Notes under the pieces: model-generated
Told to the model about the DNA's origin: nothing
Databases searched by the model: none
The model's input: the letters and a program-made list of their open reading frames with translations, nothing else
From: an uncultured Pelagibacteraceae bacterium
Lineage (GTDB): Bacteria; Pseudomonadota; Alphaproteobacteria; Pelagibacterales; Pelagibacteraceae
NCBI GenBank assembly: GCA_902556905.1
Contig: CACDYK010000006.1
Coordinates: 16,661 to 80,660 of the forward strand
Direction: 5' to 3'
DNA: 64,000 nucleotides
Shown here: in pieces, positions 34,117-43,121 of the stretch
How the letters are laid out: each line of letters begins with the position of its first letter
Numbering within the stretch: the stretch's first letter is position 1
Program-made: the position numbers and the translations under genes

Positions 34117-34413
34117 ATGAAAAAAAAAGGTCACACCCCTATCACCAAAGTCAAAAATCCAGAGCCGGATGTAAATGACCCAGATTGGGTCATATGGGCA
34201 GCATGGGCTGATCGGATTACCTTTGAAGAGATAGAAAAAAAAACAGGCAAAACAGAATCTGAAGTAATTAGGATTATGAGGAGATCTGTAAAACCTTCTT
34301 CATTTAGATTATGGAGAAAAAGAGTTAATCAAAAAAGTATAAAACATAGAAAAAAATTTGAATATTCTAGAAAAGAAATAACTAGTAAATTGAAAAAGAA
34401 TGATTATTTATAA
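34117..34413 (+). CDS. TIGR03643-like small protein
   Basis: 98 residues. The block DPDWVIWAAWADRITFEEIEKKTGKTESEVIRIMRR followed by KPSSFRLWRKRV and a KHRKKF end matches the TIGR03643 family as I remember it. The centre looks like a helix-turn-helix (ITFEEIEKKTGKTESEVIRIMRR), so nucleic-acid binding is possible. The function is not established. The glutaredoxin gene starts 3 bp after its stop, so the two are cotranscribed. Confidence 0.8.
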   Translation: MKKKGHTPITKVKNPEPDVNDPDWVIWAAWADRITFEEIEKKTGKTESEVIRIMRRSVKPSSFRLWRKRVNQKSIKHRKKFEYSRKEITSKLKKNDYL

Positions 34414-34416
34414 TAT

Positions 34417-34671
34417 ATGAAATCGGTAACAATTTATACAGGTCCTCTTTGCAATTATTGTGATGCAGCAAAAAGATTGCTAGCTAGAAATAATATTGAA
34501 TATAAAGAAATTAATATTGCTACAGTTGATGGTGCAATGGATGAAATGATTAAAAAAGCTAATGGTAAAAGAACTATTCCTCAAATTTTTTTTGATGATC
34601 AGCACATTGGTGGTTACGATGAAACAAGAGCATTAGAAAAAGAAGATAAACTGCAAGATCTTCTAAAATAA
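34417..34671 (+). CDS. grxC: glutaredoxin 3 (GrxC-type)
   Basis: 84 residues, the standard GrxC size. The active site is C12-N-Y-C15 (GPLCNYCDAAKRLL) rather than the usual CPYC. The cis-proline TIPQIFFDDQHIGGYDE glutathione-binding region is intact. The protein reduces disulfides and glutathionylated proteins in the cytoplasm. The Pro-to-Asn change in the active site should shift its redox potential or favour Fe-S binding, which is inference. Cotranscribed with the TIGR03643-like gene. Confidence 0.9.
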   Translation: MKSVTIYTGPLCNYCDAAKRLLARNNIEYKEINIATVDGAMDEMIKKANGKRTIPQIFFDDQHIGGYDETRALEKEDKLQDLLK

Positions 34672-35910
34672 TTAATTACTATCTTCTAAAACTAATTGTT
34701 TTTTTGCTATAGAACTTAAATTTTCTAATTTTACTCTACCTTTATAATTAATTTCATAATCTTCTGGCGCAAAATCAGGTGGGCTCTTACCTTCTAAAAA
34801 TTTTTTTGATTGTTTTAGTGTATAATCAAGGTTTTTCTTACAGTATGGAGTTGCACCAACGTAAACAACATTAGAATAGTTTTTTCCTAAATGTTTATCC
34901 TCAACAGCATGAACGATATCTGGATGCCACCAAATTGTATCTCCTGGGTTCATTTTTGGAATTGAAACTAAACCTTTTAAAAGTAATTCATGATAATCTT
35001 TGTTTACTGACAAAGCTTTGCCAAGTTTTGAACCACATAATTCATTTTTAGGAACATCGTCAAGTAAAGCCCTAGTTAAAATATAAGCCATCCCTTTTGT
35101 AATCGGAATTAATTGTAAAGTTCCATCATTTGGTCCTTGTTCAGTCAATGCAGTCCAACCTTGAAAAGTTCTAAATACATGCGCAACTGCTGGAGATTCA
35201 AATTCCTTGGTTTTATCCCTATATTTTGCATCAAATGGATCATATTTTTTAAAGTTGTCTGAAAATATATTTTTATAAATTTTTTGATAAGAACTATCTA
35301 TCCATCTTTCAACAGATCCTGCATCACAATGGGGGGATAAACCTAACGTATCATCTCCTGGCTCTCTTCTTCTTACTCTGTCAGCATAAGATAATTCTCT
35401 ATTAGGATCAAAAACCTTATATTCGTCATTTTCATATACCCAAAGATTATTAAGCCATTTTTTAACTTTAGCCATTTCTTCAGAATGTCTAATCTCAATT
35501 TGAGCTTTAGACCAATACAAACCATATATTTGGGGCTTTCCCGATTTTAAATCACTAAAATATTTATCTAAGCCTACCTTTTTTTTTTGATCCTCATAAT
35601 ATCCGTTACCTTCAATATATTCCTCTAATTCTTTATTAATTTTTACTATTTTATTATCCTCAAAAACGTCTCGAATAATTAGACAACCTCTTTTATGGAT
35701 ATTTTCTATTGTTTTACTATCAACTAGATCAAGCTCACCATAAGAAATTTCAGGAATTATTGATTTTGAAGAATTCTTAAGAATTTCTATTTCTGCAATT
35801 TCCTTTTTTATAAATTCCTCAATTTTTTTAAAATTTAAAACATAATCCTTAGATTTATTTCTTAATTTTTTTTTTGATGCTATTATCTGATCAGATAATT
35901 GATCATTCAT
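34672..35910 (-). CDS. DUF1479 (YbiU-like) putative Fe(II)/2-oxoglutarate oxygenase
   Basis: 412 residues, the family's normal length. DUF1479 landmarks: RGCLIIRDVF, QIYGLYWSKAQIEIRHSEEM, LSYADRVRRREPGDDTLGLSPHCDAGSVERW and TFQGWTALTEQGPNDGTLQLIP. Candidate iron ligands are H194 and D196 (SPHCDAG) and H334 (WWHPDIVHAVED; H329 is another nearby histidine). The family has the double-stranded beta-helix of 2-oxoglutarate oxygenases; no substrate is known to me. It is convergent with grxC, with stops adjacent. Confidence 0.85.
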   Translation of the reverse strand: MNDQLSDQIIASKKKLRNKSKDYVLNFKKIEEFIKKEIAEIEILKNSSKSIIPEISYGELDLVDSKTIENIHKRGCLIIRDVFEDNKIVKINKELEEYIEGNGYYEDQKKKVGLDKYFSDLKSGKPQIYGLYWSKAQIEIRHSEEMAKVKKWLNNLWVYENDEYKVFDPNRELSYADRVRRREPGDDTLGLSPHCDAGSVERWIDSSYQKIYKNIFSDNFKKYDPFDAKYRDKTKEFESPAVAHVFRTFQGWTALTEQGPNDGTLQLIPITKGMAYILTRALLDDVPKNELCGSKLGKALSVNKDYHELLLKGLVSIPKMNPGDTIWWHPDIVHAVEDKHLGKNYSNVVYVGATPYCKKNLDYTLKQSKKFLEGKSPPDFAPEDYEINYKGRVKLENLSSIAKKQLVLEDSN

Positions 35911-35914
35911 TTTT

Positions 35915-36691
35915 CTATTTAATTGTGATTGTAACTACTGGTTCTTGAGGATCAAACATACAAAAATCTGTACCAATTTCTGTTGCTTTAATAGCAGCTG
36001 ATGTTCCAAAGCTAATGTCTATAGTCGGAGAAATTAAAGCTACTTTGTATGGTGTTGAAAGCTCATAAACCATTACATGATCATCAGAAGTGCTGCCATC
36101 AGCATGCTGAGTTTGATAAGTAGATGATCCAGAACCTTGAGCATAAGTAATTGTATTTGCACCACTTAGTGCTGAACATGCACCATTTGTACAAGTTTTC
36201 ATTTGATCATTTTTTAAATATAATTCTGCTTCAGCAGCAGTTCCGCCATCAGCAATAATTGGAGTTCTGTCATATTTTTCATTTCCACTTAAAGATCCAC
36301 CAGGATAAGCAGAGCCAGAAAGTGCAGCCGTTGTAGTGCAATTATCTGTTACACCTGAAACTTCTAAATCAGCTTTTATCGTAAATTTTCTATCTATAGT
36401 AACTCTCATATGAGTATAAGTTTCTCCTAGAGGTAATAACGCAGGATCACCAAATGTAGCGGCTGCAGCTCCAGCTGATACAGATGCTATATCAACAACT
36501 TTAGAAGTATCACCTACTGTTACTGATCCAACACAACTAGATACACTTGTGCTAGCAGTACACAATTCTACTTTTTTCATTGTTACTTTGTAAACATCTG
36601 CTTGTCCTGTTGTACTAGCGGCTTGAGAATTAAAGACTAAAAATAAAAATAAAATTTTAGAAATAAATAAAATTTTTAGTAAATTTTTCAT
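35915..36691 (-). CDS. secreted Ser/Thr/Ala-rich protein of unknown function, coupled to an IAT-type barrel
   Basis: 258 residues with a signal peptide (MKNLLKILFISKILFLFLVFNSQA). The mature part is low in charge, rich in Ala, Ser, Thr and Gly, with about seven cysteines (ELCTAS, SSCVG, DNCTTT, KTCTNGACSA, DFCMFD) and predicted strands. This is the composition of a surface-exposed or pilus/adhesin-like protein. Its ATG shares bases with the stop of the upstream barrel gene (TAATG), so the two are made together. I recognise no family. It could be the separately encoded partner of the barrel. Confidence 0.6.
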   Translation of the reverse strand: MKNLLKILFISKILFLFLVFNSQAASTTGQADVYKVTMKKVELCTASTSVSSCVGSVTVGDTSKVVDIASVSAGAAAATFGDPALLPLGETYTHMRVTIDRKFTIKADLEVSGVTDNCTTTAALSGSAYPGGSLSGNEKYDRTPIIADGGTAAEAELYLKNDQMKTCTNGACSALSGANTITYAQGSGSSTYQTQHADGSTSDDHVMVYELSTPYKVALISPTIDISFGTSAAIKATEIGTDFCMFDPQEPVVTITIK

Positions 36692-37518
36692 TAATCAGCC
36701 CTTGATATTGTTGATGATCCTTTGAACTCGACCATAATTTTATTATTTCTTTTAACTTTTGTTAAAAGTTCTTGAGACATGTCTTTTTCTTCTTTCCAAG
36801 TATTTGAATTAACAAATCCATCTTGTAGAGAAGGTCCTGATCTTGGCGGATGGATAAATTGAATTTTTGCATACCATTCATCTTCAAGACCTTTTTTATC
36901 CTTATCGTCGTATGCTATCTCTAAATTTAAATTTGGTGTTAACAACATTTCTGAACCCAATTTTGTTCCTTTAATGTTATCTCTATCTCTTCCTTCCCAA
37001 TCATAAGTATTAAGAAAGAAGCTTGCCCAATGCAGATGAGGTACCTGGGAGGATAATCTCATATCATATCCATCTAATACTTTTTCATCTGTTCCATCAC
37101 TAACACCAAAATATTGATTGTACCAAAGTTCAAGAACTGCGCTTCTAGCTTCAAATCCTAAACTCATTCTTGTGTTATCGTTATCATCGTAATCCAAAAA
37201 GGCATTAAAACCAGTTAACAAAGTTTTATCATCGCTTAAATTTCTTTTTCCAATCCCTATATTACCAACTACTCTCTCATCATTGTTTTTCTCAGTATTA
37301 AATAATGAGAATTGAGTGAAATAATTACCTGTTTCAGTTTTTTCAATCTCTCTTACAGCTAGTATACTATAATCGGGTTTATGATTATCTCTTATGTCTA
37401 TACTAACTTCCGTGTCACCTTCGCCTGGAATTAAATTAGATATATATTGAGATACACTTTCAGCATAACAACTTAATGAAAAAAAAGTTATTAATACAGC
37501 TTTTAAAAAAAGTCTCAC
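36691..37518 (-). CDS. inverse autotransporter (intimin/invasin-type) beta-barrel domain protein
   Basis: 275 residues with a signal peptide (MRLFLKAVLITFFSLSCYA). It then shows the beta-strand pattern of the IAT barrel: GNIGIGKRNLSDDKTLLTG, NAFLDYDDNDNTRMSLGFEARSAVLELWYNQYFG, GYDMRLSSQVPHLHWASFFLNTYDW and KLGSEMLLTPNLNLEIAYDD. In intimin and invasin this barrel secretes C-terminal passenger domains. Here only about 45 residues follow the last strand, so there is no passenger; the next gene, translationally coupled, encodes a secreted Cys-containing protein. Outer-membrane location is expected. Confidence 0.75.
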   Translation of the reverse strand: MRLFLKAVLITFFSLSCYAESVSQYISNLIPGEGDTEVSIDIRDNHKPDYSILAVREIEKTETGNYFTQFSLFNTEKNNDERVVGNIGIGKRNLSDDKTLLTGFNAFLDYDDNDNTRMSLGFEARSAVLELWYNQYFGVSDGTDEKVLDGYDMRLSSQVPHLHWASFFLNTYDWEGRDRDNIKGTKLGSEMLLTPNLNLEIAYDDKDKKGLEDEWYAKIQFIHPPRSGPSLQDGFVNSNTWKEEKDMSQELLTKVKRNNKIMVEFKGSSTISRAD

Positions 37519-37570
37519 TTAGATATCAAGCTATATAAGTTAGAAACTAAAGTCAATTATCAAAGAAAAT

Positions 37571-37942
37571 CTATTTAGGTTTAAAAATTAGGCAAACCCC
37601 ATTATTACAATATCTTTTTCCTGTTGGCTCTGGACCATCATCAAAAATATGCCCATGATGGCCACCACATTTTTTACAGTGATACTCGGTTCTTCCATAA
37701 CCTAAATGATAATCAGTTTTTGTCTCAAAAACATCTGGTAGAGATTCATAAAATGATGGCCAACCTGATCCACTTTCATATTTTGTTTTTGAATCAAATA
37801 ATTTCTCTCCACAATTTGCACAGTGAAAACTTCCTTCTCTTTTTTCATGATTTAATTTGCTTGTACCAGCAAGTTCAGTTCCTTCATCAAACAAAACTGA
37901 TTTTTGTTCTTCAGTTAGATTAGGATTAATTTTTTTAGTCAT
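37571..37942 (-). CDS. msrB: methionine-R-sulfoxide reductase B
   Basis: 123 residues. Two zinc CxxC pairs (C41/C44 and C89/C92), the SGSGWPSFYESL motif, and the catalytic C112 in TGKRYCNNGVC are all present. It reduces the R form of methionine sulfoxide in proteins. An additional cysteine, C117 just after the active site, might be a resolving cysteine. No signal peptide, so it is cytoplasmic. The upstream gene on the same strand (deacetylase) ends 3 bp before its start. Confidence 0.93.
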   Translation of the reverse strand: MTKKINPNLTEEQKSVLFDEGTELAGTSKLNHEKREGSFHCANCGEKLFDSKTKYESGSGWPSFYESLPDVFETKTDYHLGYGRTEYHCKKCGGHHGHIFDDGPEPTGKRYCNNGVCLIFKPK

Positions 37943-37945
37943 AAT

Positions 37946-38839
37946 TTAAAATAATTTAGCACAAGACTGATGTAATAAAGAATGTAATTCTACTAATTTA
38001 TTAAAATCTTTATTATATCCTCCACCTAAAACACCACAGATAGGTATCTTTTTTGAAGAAAAATTTTCAATTACTAGCTCGTCTCTTTGTCTTACACCTT
38101 CATCAGAAATTTTTAATTTTCCTAATCGATCGTTAAAGTGAATATCAACACCTGCTATATAAAAAACAAAGTCAAAGTTTTCATTATTGAGTGTATTTAT
38201 ATAAAATTTAAGTGTCTTTAAATAAGCATCATCTTCAAGGTCATCTTCTAGCTCAACATCTAAATCACTAATAGATTTTTTTGCAGGATAATTAGTTTTT
38301 GAATGCATACTAAAAGTAAATACATGTCTATTATCTTTAAAAATTTCTGAGTTTCCATTTCCTTGATGAACATCTAAATCTAAAATTAAAATTCTATTTG
38401 CAAATCCTCTTTCTAATAAATAGTGAGCAGCAACTGCTACATCATTAAATACACAATAACCTGCTCCTTCATCATAATTTGCATGATGACTTCCTCCAGC
38501 AGTATTACAAGCAACCCCATAGTTTAGCGCAAGTTTTGATGCTAAAACAGTACCGCCAGTTGCAACCAATGATCTTTGTACCACACTATCAACTAATGGA
38601 AGGCCAATTTTTTTAATTCCATTTTTATCTAAAGTTTTATTTTTTATATTATATATATAATTTGCTGAATGAGCTCTATTTAAAGTTTCAAAAGAACAGA
38701 CAGAAGGTTTATGAAATTGATTTATTACCTTTTTATCAATTAAATATTTAGCAAGTTCTCCAAATTTATTTATTGGAAACTTGTGATCATCCTCAATTTT
38801 TGCAACATAGTCTTTGTGATTAACAACTGGTAGCTCCAT
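37946..38839 (-). CDS. histone deacetylase-fold hydrolase
   Basis: 297 residues. Active-site histidines H118/H119 (AGGSHHANYDEGAGYC), zinc ligands D156 and H158 (LDLDVHQGNG, in place of HHGNG) and a third aspartate in IAGVDIHFND are visible. Bacterial members deacetylate acetylated polyamines, acetoin-type compounds or lysine side chains. The start overlaps the dehydrogenase stop by one base. The substrate is undetermined. Confidence 0.85.
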   Translation of the reverse strand: MELPVVNHKDYVAKIEDDHKFPINKFGELAKYLIDKKVINQFHKPSVCSFETLNRAHSANYIYNIKNKTLDKNGIKKIGLPLVDSVVQRSLVATGGTVLASKLALNYGVACNTAGGSHHANYDEGAGYCVFNDVAVAAHYLLERGFANRILILDLDVHQGNGNSEIFKDNRHVFTFSMHSKTNYPAKKSISDLDVELEDDLEDDAYLKTLKFYINTLNNENFDFVFYIAGVDIHFNDRLGKLKISDEGVRQRDELVIENFSSKKIPICGVLGGGYNKDFNKLVELHSLLHQSCAKLF

Positions 38840-39792
38840 TACTTTTCAATAACACGAATAGGTTTTCCATTTACACAAGACTCAAGATCTTCAATCATCT
38901 GGGTATAAAAAATACTATAATTTTCTGCTGTCACATATCCGATGTGAGGTGTGAGTAAAGCATTTGGAAGAAATCTTAACTTGTTGCCCTCAGGTAATGG
39001 TTCTTTTTCATAAACATCTAGACCTGCGCCAAGAATAACATTAGTTGACAAAGCAATAATCAAATCATCCTCATTTACAATTGGGCCTCTTGAAGTATTA
39101 ATTAAAAAAGCAGTTTTTTTCATTTGATCAAACTCTTTAATAGTAATGCAATCTTTATATCGATCCCCACCTTGAACATGAATTGAGATATAATCAGAGG
39201 TTTTAATTAAATCTTCTTTACTACATGGAAGAACATTTAATTCTTTACATTTTTCTAAATCTAAATTTTCACTCCAAGCGATGACTTGCATACCAAAAGC
39301 ATTAGCAATTTTTGCCACTTGAGAACCTACTCTTCCAAGTCCAATTAAACCAATAATTTTACCCTTTAATTCAAAGCCAACTGTTGTCTGCCAATAGCCT
39401 TGATACATATTATCAATTTCAGTTTTTAAATTTTTTGATAAACCTAAAATTAAAGCCCAAGTTAACTCACAAGTTGGATTAAAATTAATCTCAGTCCCGC
39501 AAACTATAATTCTTCTTTTTTTTGCAGCCTCTAGATCAATTGCCTTATTTCTAGAACCACTTGTGATGATATATTTAAGGTCATTAAGATTATCGATTAA
39601 ATTTTTTGTAATTGGTGTTCGCTCTCGCATGATTAATAATGCTTCAAAATCTGATAATTGCTCAATAGCATCAGCTTCATCTAAAAATGGCTCACTAAAT
39701 ATTTTAAATTCATATTTTCCAGATAGTTTTTTTAAATCAACAAACTCTTGAGAAACGTTTTGATAATCGTCTAATATTGCAACTTTAAGCAT
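38839..39792 (-). CDS. D-isomer-specific 2-hydroxyacid dehydrogenase
   Basis: 317 residues. The NAD-binding motif GLIGLGRVGSQVAKIANAFG, the catalytic arginine region INTSRGPIVNEDDL, and the glutamate/histidine end EKEPLPEGN ... TPHIGYVT are intact. The enzyme interconverts 2-oxo acids and D-2-hydroxy acids (or acts on 3-phosphoglycerate-like substrates). It overlaps the EamA permease by 8 bp at its start and the deacetylase by 1 bp at its end, so it lies in the middle of an operon. Confidence 0.88.
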   Translation of the reverse strand: MLKVAILDDYQNVSQEFVDLKKLSGKYEFKIFSEPFLDEADAIEQLSDFEALLIMRERTPITKNLIDNLNDLKYIITSGSRNKAIDLEAAKKRRIIVCGTEINFNPTCELTWALILGLSKNLKTEIDNMYQGYWQTTVGFELKGKIIGLIGLGRVGSQVAKIANAFGMQVIAWSENLDLEKCKELNVLPCSKEDLIKTSDYISIHVQGGDRYKDCITIKEFDQMKKTAFLINTSRGPIVNEDDLIIALSTNVILGAGLDVYEKEPLPEGNKLRFLPNALLTPHIGYVTAENYSIFYTQMIEDLESCVNGKPIRVIEK

Positions 39793-40687
39793 TTTGAACT
39801 TTCCTATTTGATAATAAAATCCCTGTAATAATAAAACAGGCTCCTAAGATATGATAAAACATAAATTTTTCATTAAAAAAAATCATAGCCATAATGGCAC
39901 TGAATATAGGCATCAAATGTAAAAATACTCCAGATCGATTTGCTCCAATCATAGATATACCTTTAATCCATAATATAAATGAAGCTAAACCAGGAAGCAA
40001 AACAACGTATGATAAAATTAAAATAAATGGTGTATTAATTTTAATTCTAAAGCCAATTTGATATTCCATGAAATAAACTGGAATTAAAAAAATTAATCCG
40101 AATGTAATCAGAACTTGTAATAAACTTATTTGCGAAATTTCATATTTTTGTTTTTTTAATAAACTTGAATATAGGGCCCATGAAAACATAGCTACAACCA
40201 TCGTAATATCTCCTTTATTAAAATTTAAATTTTTTAAAATTTCAAAATTAGCTTTAGTTATTATTACGATAACTCCAATGAAAGACAGTATTACTCCTAT
40301 GATTTGAAAAATATTTGTTTTTTCAATTTTTAAAATTGATGAAAAAAACATTATCATTACAGGAATTGTAGATATCATTAAAACACCACTTATAACTTGT
40401 GTGAAATTTAAAGAATAATAAACAATTGAATTAAAGATTGTAATACTTGTAACTCCTAGAATTATAAACAATTTATAATTTTTGATTATGTAATCTTTTT
40501 TTCTAATAATTTCAGGTAAAGTAAAAGGGGCTAAAATCAACCAAGCAAAAAACCAACGATAAAAATTTAATGAAAAAGGTGGAACGTTGTAAAGACTGGC
40601 AAATTTACCAATAATAAAATTACCTGCCCAAAAAGTTACGGTTAGTAACAAAAAAACATACGCAAGAAAGTTAGACTCTTTTCTCAC
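39785..40687 (-). CDS. EamA/DMT-family permease
   Basis: 300 residues, ten hydrophobic helices, two EamA halves (FWAGNFIIGKFASLYNVPPFSLNFYRWFFAW at the start; NRSGVFLHLMPIFSAIMAMIFFNEKF in the second half). It directly follows the DadA-type oxidase with no gap and overlaps the dehydrogenase downstream. Likely role is export of an amino acid or oxo acid linked to these enzymes. Confidence 0.86.
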   Translation of the reverse strand: MRKESNFLAYVFLLLTVTFWAGNFIIGKFASLYNVPPFSLNFYRWFFAWLILAPFTLPEIIRKKDYIIKNYKLFIILGVTSITIFNSIVYYSLNFTQVISGVLMISTIPVMIMFFSSILKIEKTNIFQIIGVILSFIGVIVIITKANFEILKNLNFNKGDITMVVAMFSWALYSSLLKKQKYEISQISLLQVLITFGLIFLIPVYFMEYQIGFRIKINTPFILILSYVVLLPGLASFILWIKGISMIGANRSGVFLHLMPIFSAIMAMIFFNEKFMFYHILGACFIITGILLSNRKVQNA

Positions 40688-41929
40688 CTAACTAAATCTT
40701 AATGAGCTATATGGTTTTAAATCTAAGTTCGTATTTTCGTTTGCAATCATTCCTGAAACAATCTTTCCAGATATTGGACCTAAAGTCCATCCTAAATGAT
40801 GGTGACCAAAACAATAAAAAACATTTTTATATTTTTTTGAGGGACCCATAACTGGTAAAAAATCTGGCAATGATGGTCTAAAGCCTAACCATTCATCTTC
40901 GTGTTCAGGCAATTCACCAAGCATGTATTTAGCATTGTCAATTAAATTTTTAATTCTTGATTTAGATAAAGGATTTTTCAGACCTCCAAATTCTACTGTA
41001 CCTACAACCCTTAAGCCCTGTTCCATAGGAGTAATACCAAATCCACGATTTGAAAATATTACAGGTCTACTCAACAAATGATCGCAACCTTTAAAGTGAA
41101 CATGATATCCTCTTTCTGTATCTAGAGGAATTTTTTCATCTAGGTTATCAGTTAATATTTTTGAAAAAGCCCCACAAGCAATTACCACTTTATCAAAAAT
41201 AAAACTTTGATTTTCTGTTTTAAAAACTGGTTTTTCTTCATCAAAACTAATATCTTCAATATTTACTTTATTGAATTTTCCACCTTTTTTTAAAAACAAA
41301 TCAAAAAGTTTTAAAAGAATTTTTTTTGGGTTTCTTGCATGTCTTGCGTATGGATAATATACACCCGCATGATAAAAAGGTTTGATGTGTGGCTCTAAAT
41401 CATGAATTTCAGATTTGCTGACTAATTGTTGTTCAACACCCAGTTCATCTCTTATTTTGATTTCTAACTCTCTACTTTTTAGGTCTTGATCGTTCCAAAT
41501 ATATAATATTCCTTTATTTTCAACTAAACTCTCTAGATTAATTTCATCAAATAGTTCATCATAAGCGGGTAATGCTAAGTCTAAAATTTGATGCATATTT
41601 TTTGCAGTATGCATCATATTCTTTGTGGTTGAATTCATAATAAATTTCATAAACCACGGGATCATTTTTGGAAGGTAATTCCATTTTAATGCTAAAGGAC
41701 CTGAAGAACTTAAAAGCATAGCAGGAACATCTGCTAATATATCCGGTCTATTAAGAGGAACTGAAGCATATGGAGAAAAATGACCCGCATTTCCATAAGA
41801 TGCTGCTTGCGCACCAGGGTTGTCTCTATCAAAAATAGTAACACTAAATCCTTTTTTTTGAAGAAATAATGCGTTTGAAACTCCTTGAATTCCTGCTCCA
41901 ACTATTCCAACTTTAATATTTTTATTCAT
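40688..41929 (-). CDS. D-amino acid dehydrogenase-like FAD oxidoreductase (DadA family)
   Basis: 413 residues. FAD-binding start VGIVGAGIQGVSNALFLQKKGFSVTIFDRDNPG with the DadA-type AASYGNAGHFSPYASVPLNRPDIL, and the C-terminal GFRPSLPDFLPVMGPS and HHHLGWTLGPISGKIV. These match DadA-family enzymes that oxidise D-amino acids (or proline-like compounds) at the membrane and pass electrons to quinone. It is the first gene of an operon with a permease, a D-2-hydroxyacid dehydrogenase and a deacetylase. That composition suggests D-amino acid use, perhaps from peptidoglycan. Confidence 0.85.
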   Translation of the reverse strand: MNKNIKVGIVGAGIQGVSNALFLQKKGFSVTIFDRDNPGAQAASYGNAGHFSPYASVPLNRPDILADVPAMLLSSSGPLALKWNYLPKMIPWFMKFIMNSTTKNMMHTAKNMHQILDLALPAYDELFDEINLESLVENKGILYIWNDQDLKSRELEIKIRDELGVEQQLVSKSEIHDLEPHIKPFYHAGVYYPYARHARNPKKILLKLFDLFLKKGGKFNKVNIEDISFDEEKPVFKTENQSFIFDKVVIACGAFSKILTDNLDEKIPLDTERGYHVHFKGCDHLLSRPVIFSNRGFGITPMEQGLRVVGTVEFGGLKNPLSKSRIKNLIDNAKYMLGELPEHEDEWLGFRPSLPDFLPVMGPSKKYKNVFYCFGHHHLGWTLGPISGKIVSGMIANENTNLDLKPYSSLRFS

Positions 41930-41996
41930 AAAACTTTATACAATTATAATTTAATATTTATAGTGACAAATTATACACCTGTTTAAAGTTTGATTG

Positions 41997-43121
41997 TTAA
42001 GCAATGAGTTGTTTGTGATTTATTTTGGCACTCAAGACAATACCAAACCCAATCATTGTTGCCATCATTGAAGATCCGCCATACGACATGATTGGTAAAG
42101 GAGAGCCCACAATAGGAAGTAGACCTAGAACCATACATAAATTTACTATAATATAAACAAAGATTGCAAAAGCAAACCCAAAACAAAAAAGCTTTGAAAA
42201 ATCACTTCTCGAAATAGCTCCTATTCTTATAATTCTAATGATAATTATTGAATAAATTAATAAAAGAAAAATTGATCCAACAAAACCAAATTCCTCTGAA
42301 AACAAAGTAAAAACAAAATCTGTATGCTTTTCAGGTAAAAACTCTAAATAACTCTGTGTGCCTTTTAAAAAACCTTTTCCATTAAGTCCGCCTGACCCAA
42401 TTGCAATTTTAGATTGGATAATTTGATATCCCGCACCTAGTGGGTCCCTGTCTGGATCTAAAAAAGTTAAAATTCTCAATTTTTGATATGGTTTCAAAAA
42501 AGAAATAATAAAAGGTAATGAAATGAGGAAACTAACTAAAGAAATAAAAAAATATTTCATTCTTACACCTGCTAACCATAAAATTATTAATCCACTCGAT
42601 GCTATTAATACAGATGTTCCAAGGTCAGGTTGAGATATAACCAAAATAATTGGAATAATAATAATTACAAGAGCAACAGAAATACTTGAAAATGAATTTA
42701 TATTATCAACTTTTAGTCGATGATAATATTTTGCTAAGCACAAAATAATTCCAATTTTCATTAATTCTGAAGGCTGTAAAACTATAAAATATAAATCTAT
42801 CCATCTTTGAGATCCTGAAACCTTAATTCCATAAACTGAAACCCAAATCAAAAGAAGAAGGATAATAAAATAAATAAAATAAGAAGTAATATGCCACAAA
42901 CGTATATTAAAAAAAGAAATTACTATCATTAATGAAAAAAAAGTTAATAGTTTTATAAAATGACTTTTAGTATGATAAAGAACTTGCCCACCATCAGTTG
43001 AATACATAACTAAAACACTGACGATTGATAATATAACAAGACAAAATAACAAAATAAAATCTAAATTTTTAACTTTTTGAATAAATGTTAGTTCATTATT
43101 TAGTCTGTTATGTTGGAACAT
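41997..43121 (-). CDS. rodA: RodA, peptidoglycan polymerase of the elongasome
   Basis: 374 residues, about ten membrane helices (SEDS family). Family marks: QPSELMKIG, SQPDLGTSVLI, GSGGLNGKGFLKGTQSYLEFLPEKHTDFVFTLFSEEFGF and the end LPIMSYGGSSMM. RodA polymerises lipid II together with PBP2. The start codon follows the mrdA stop directly. Last gene of the mreBCD-mrdA-rodA operon. Confidence 0.94.
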   Translation of the reverse strand: MFQHNRLNNELTFIQKVKNLDFILLFCLVILSIVSVLVMYSTDGGQVLYHTKSHFIKLLTFFSLMIVISFFNIRLWHITSYFIYFIILLLLIWVSVYGIKVSGSQRWIDLYFIVLQPSELMKIGIILCLAKYYHRLKVDNINSFSSISVALVIIIIPIILVISQPDLGTSVLIASSGLIILWLAGVRMKYFFISLVSFLISLPFIISFLKPYQKLRILTFLDPDRDPLGAGYQIIQSKIAIGSGGLNGKGFLKGTQSYLEFLPEKHTDFVFTLFSEEFGFVGSIFLLLIYSIIIIRIIRIGAISRSDFSKLFCFGFAFAIFVYIIVNLCMVLGLLPIVGSPLPIMSYGGSSMMATMIGFGIVLSAKINHKQLIA

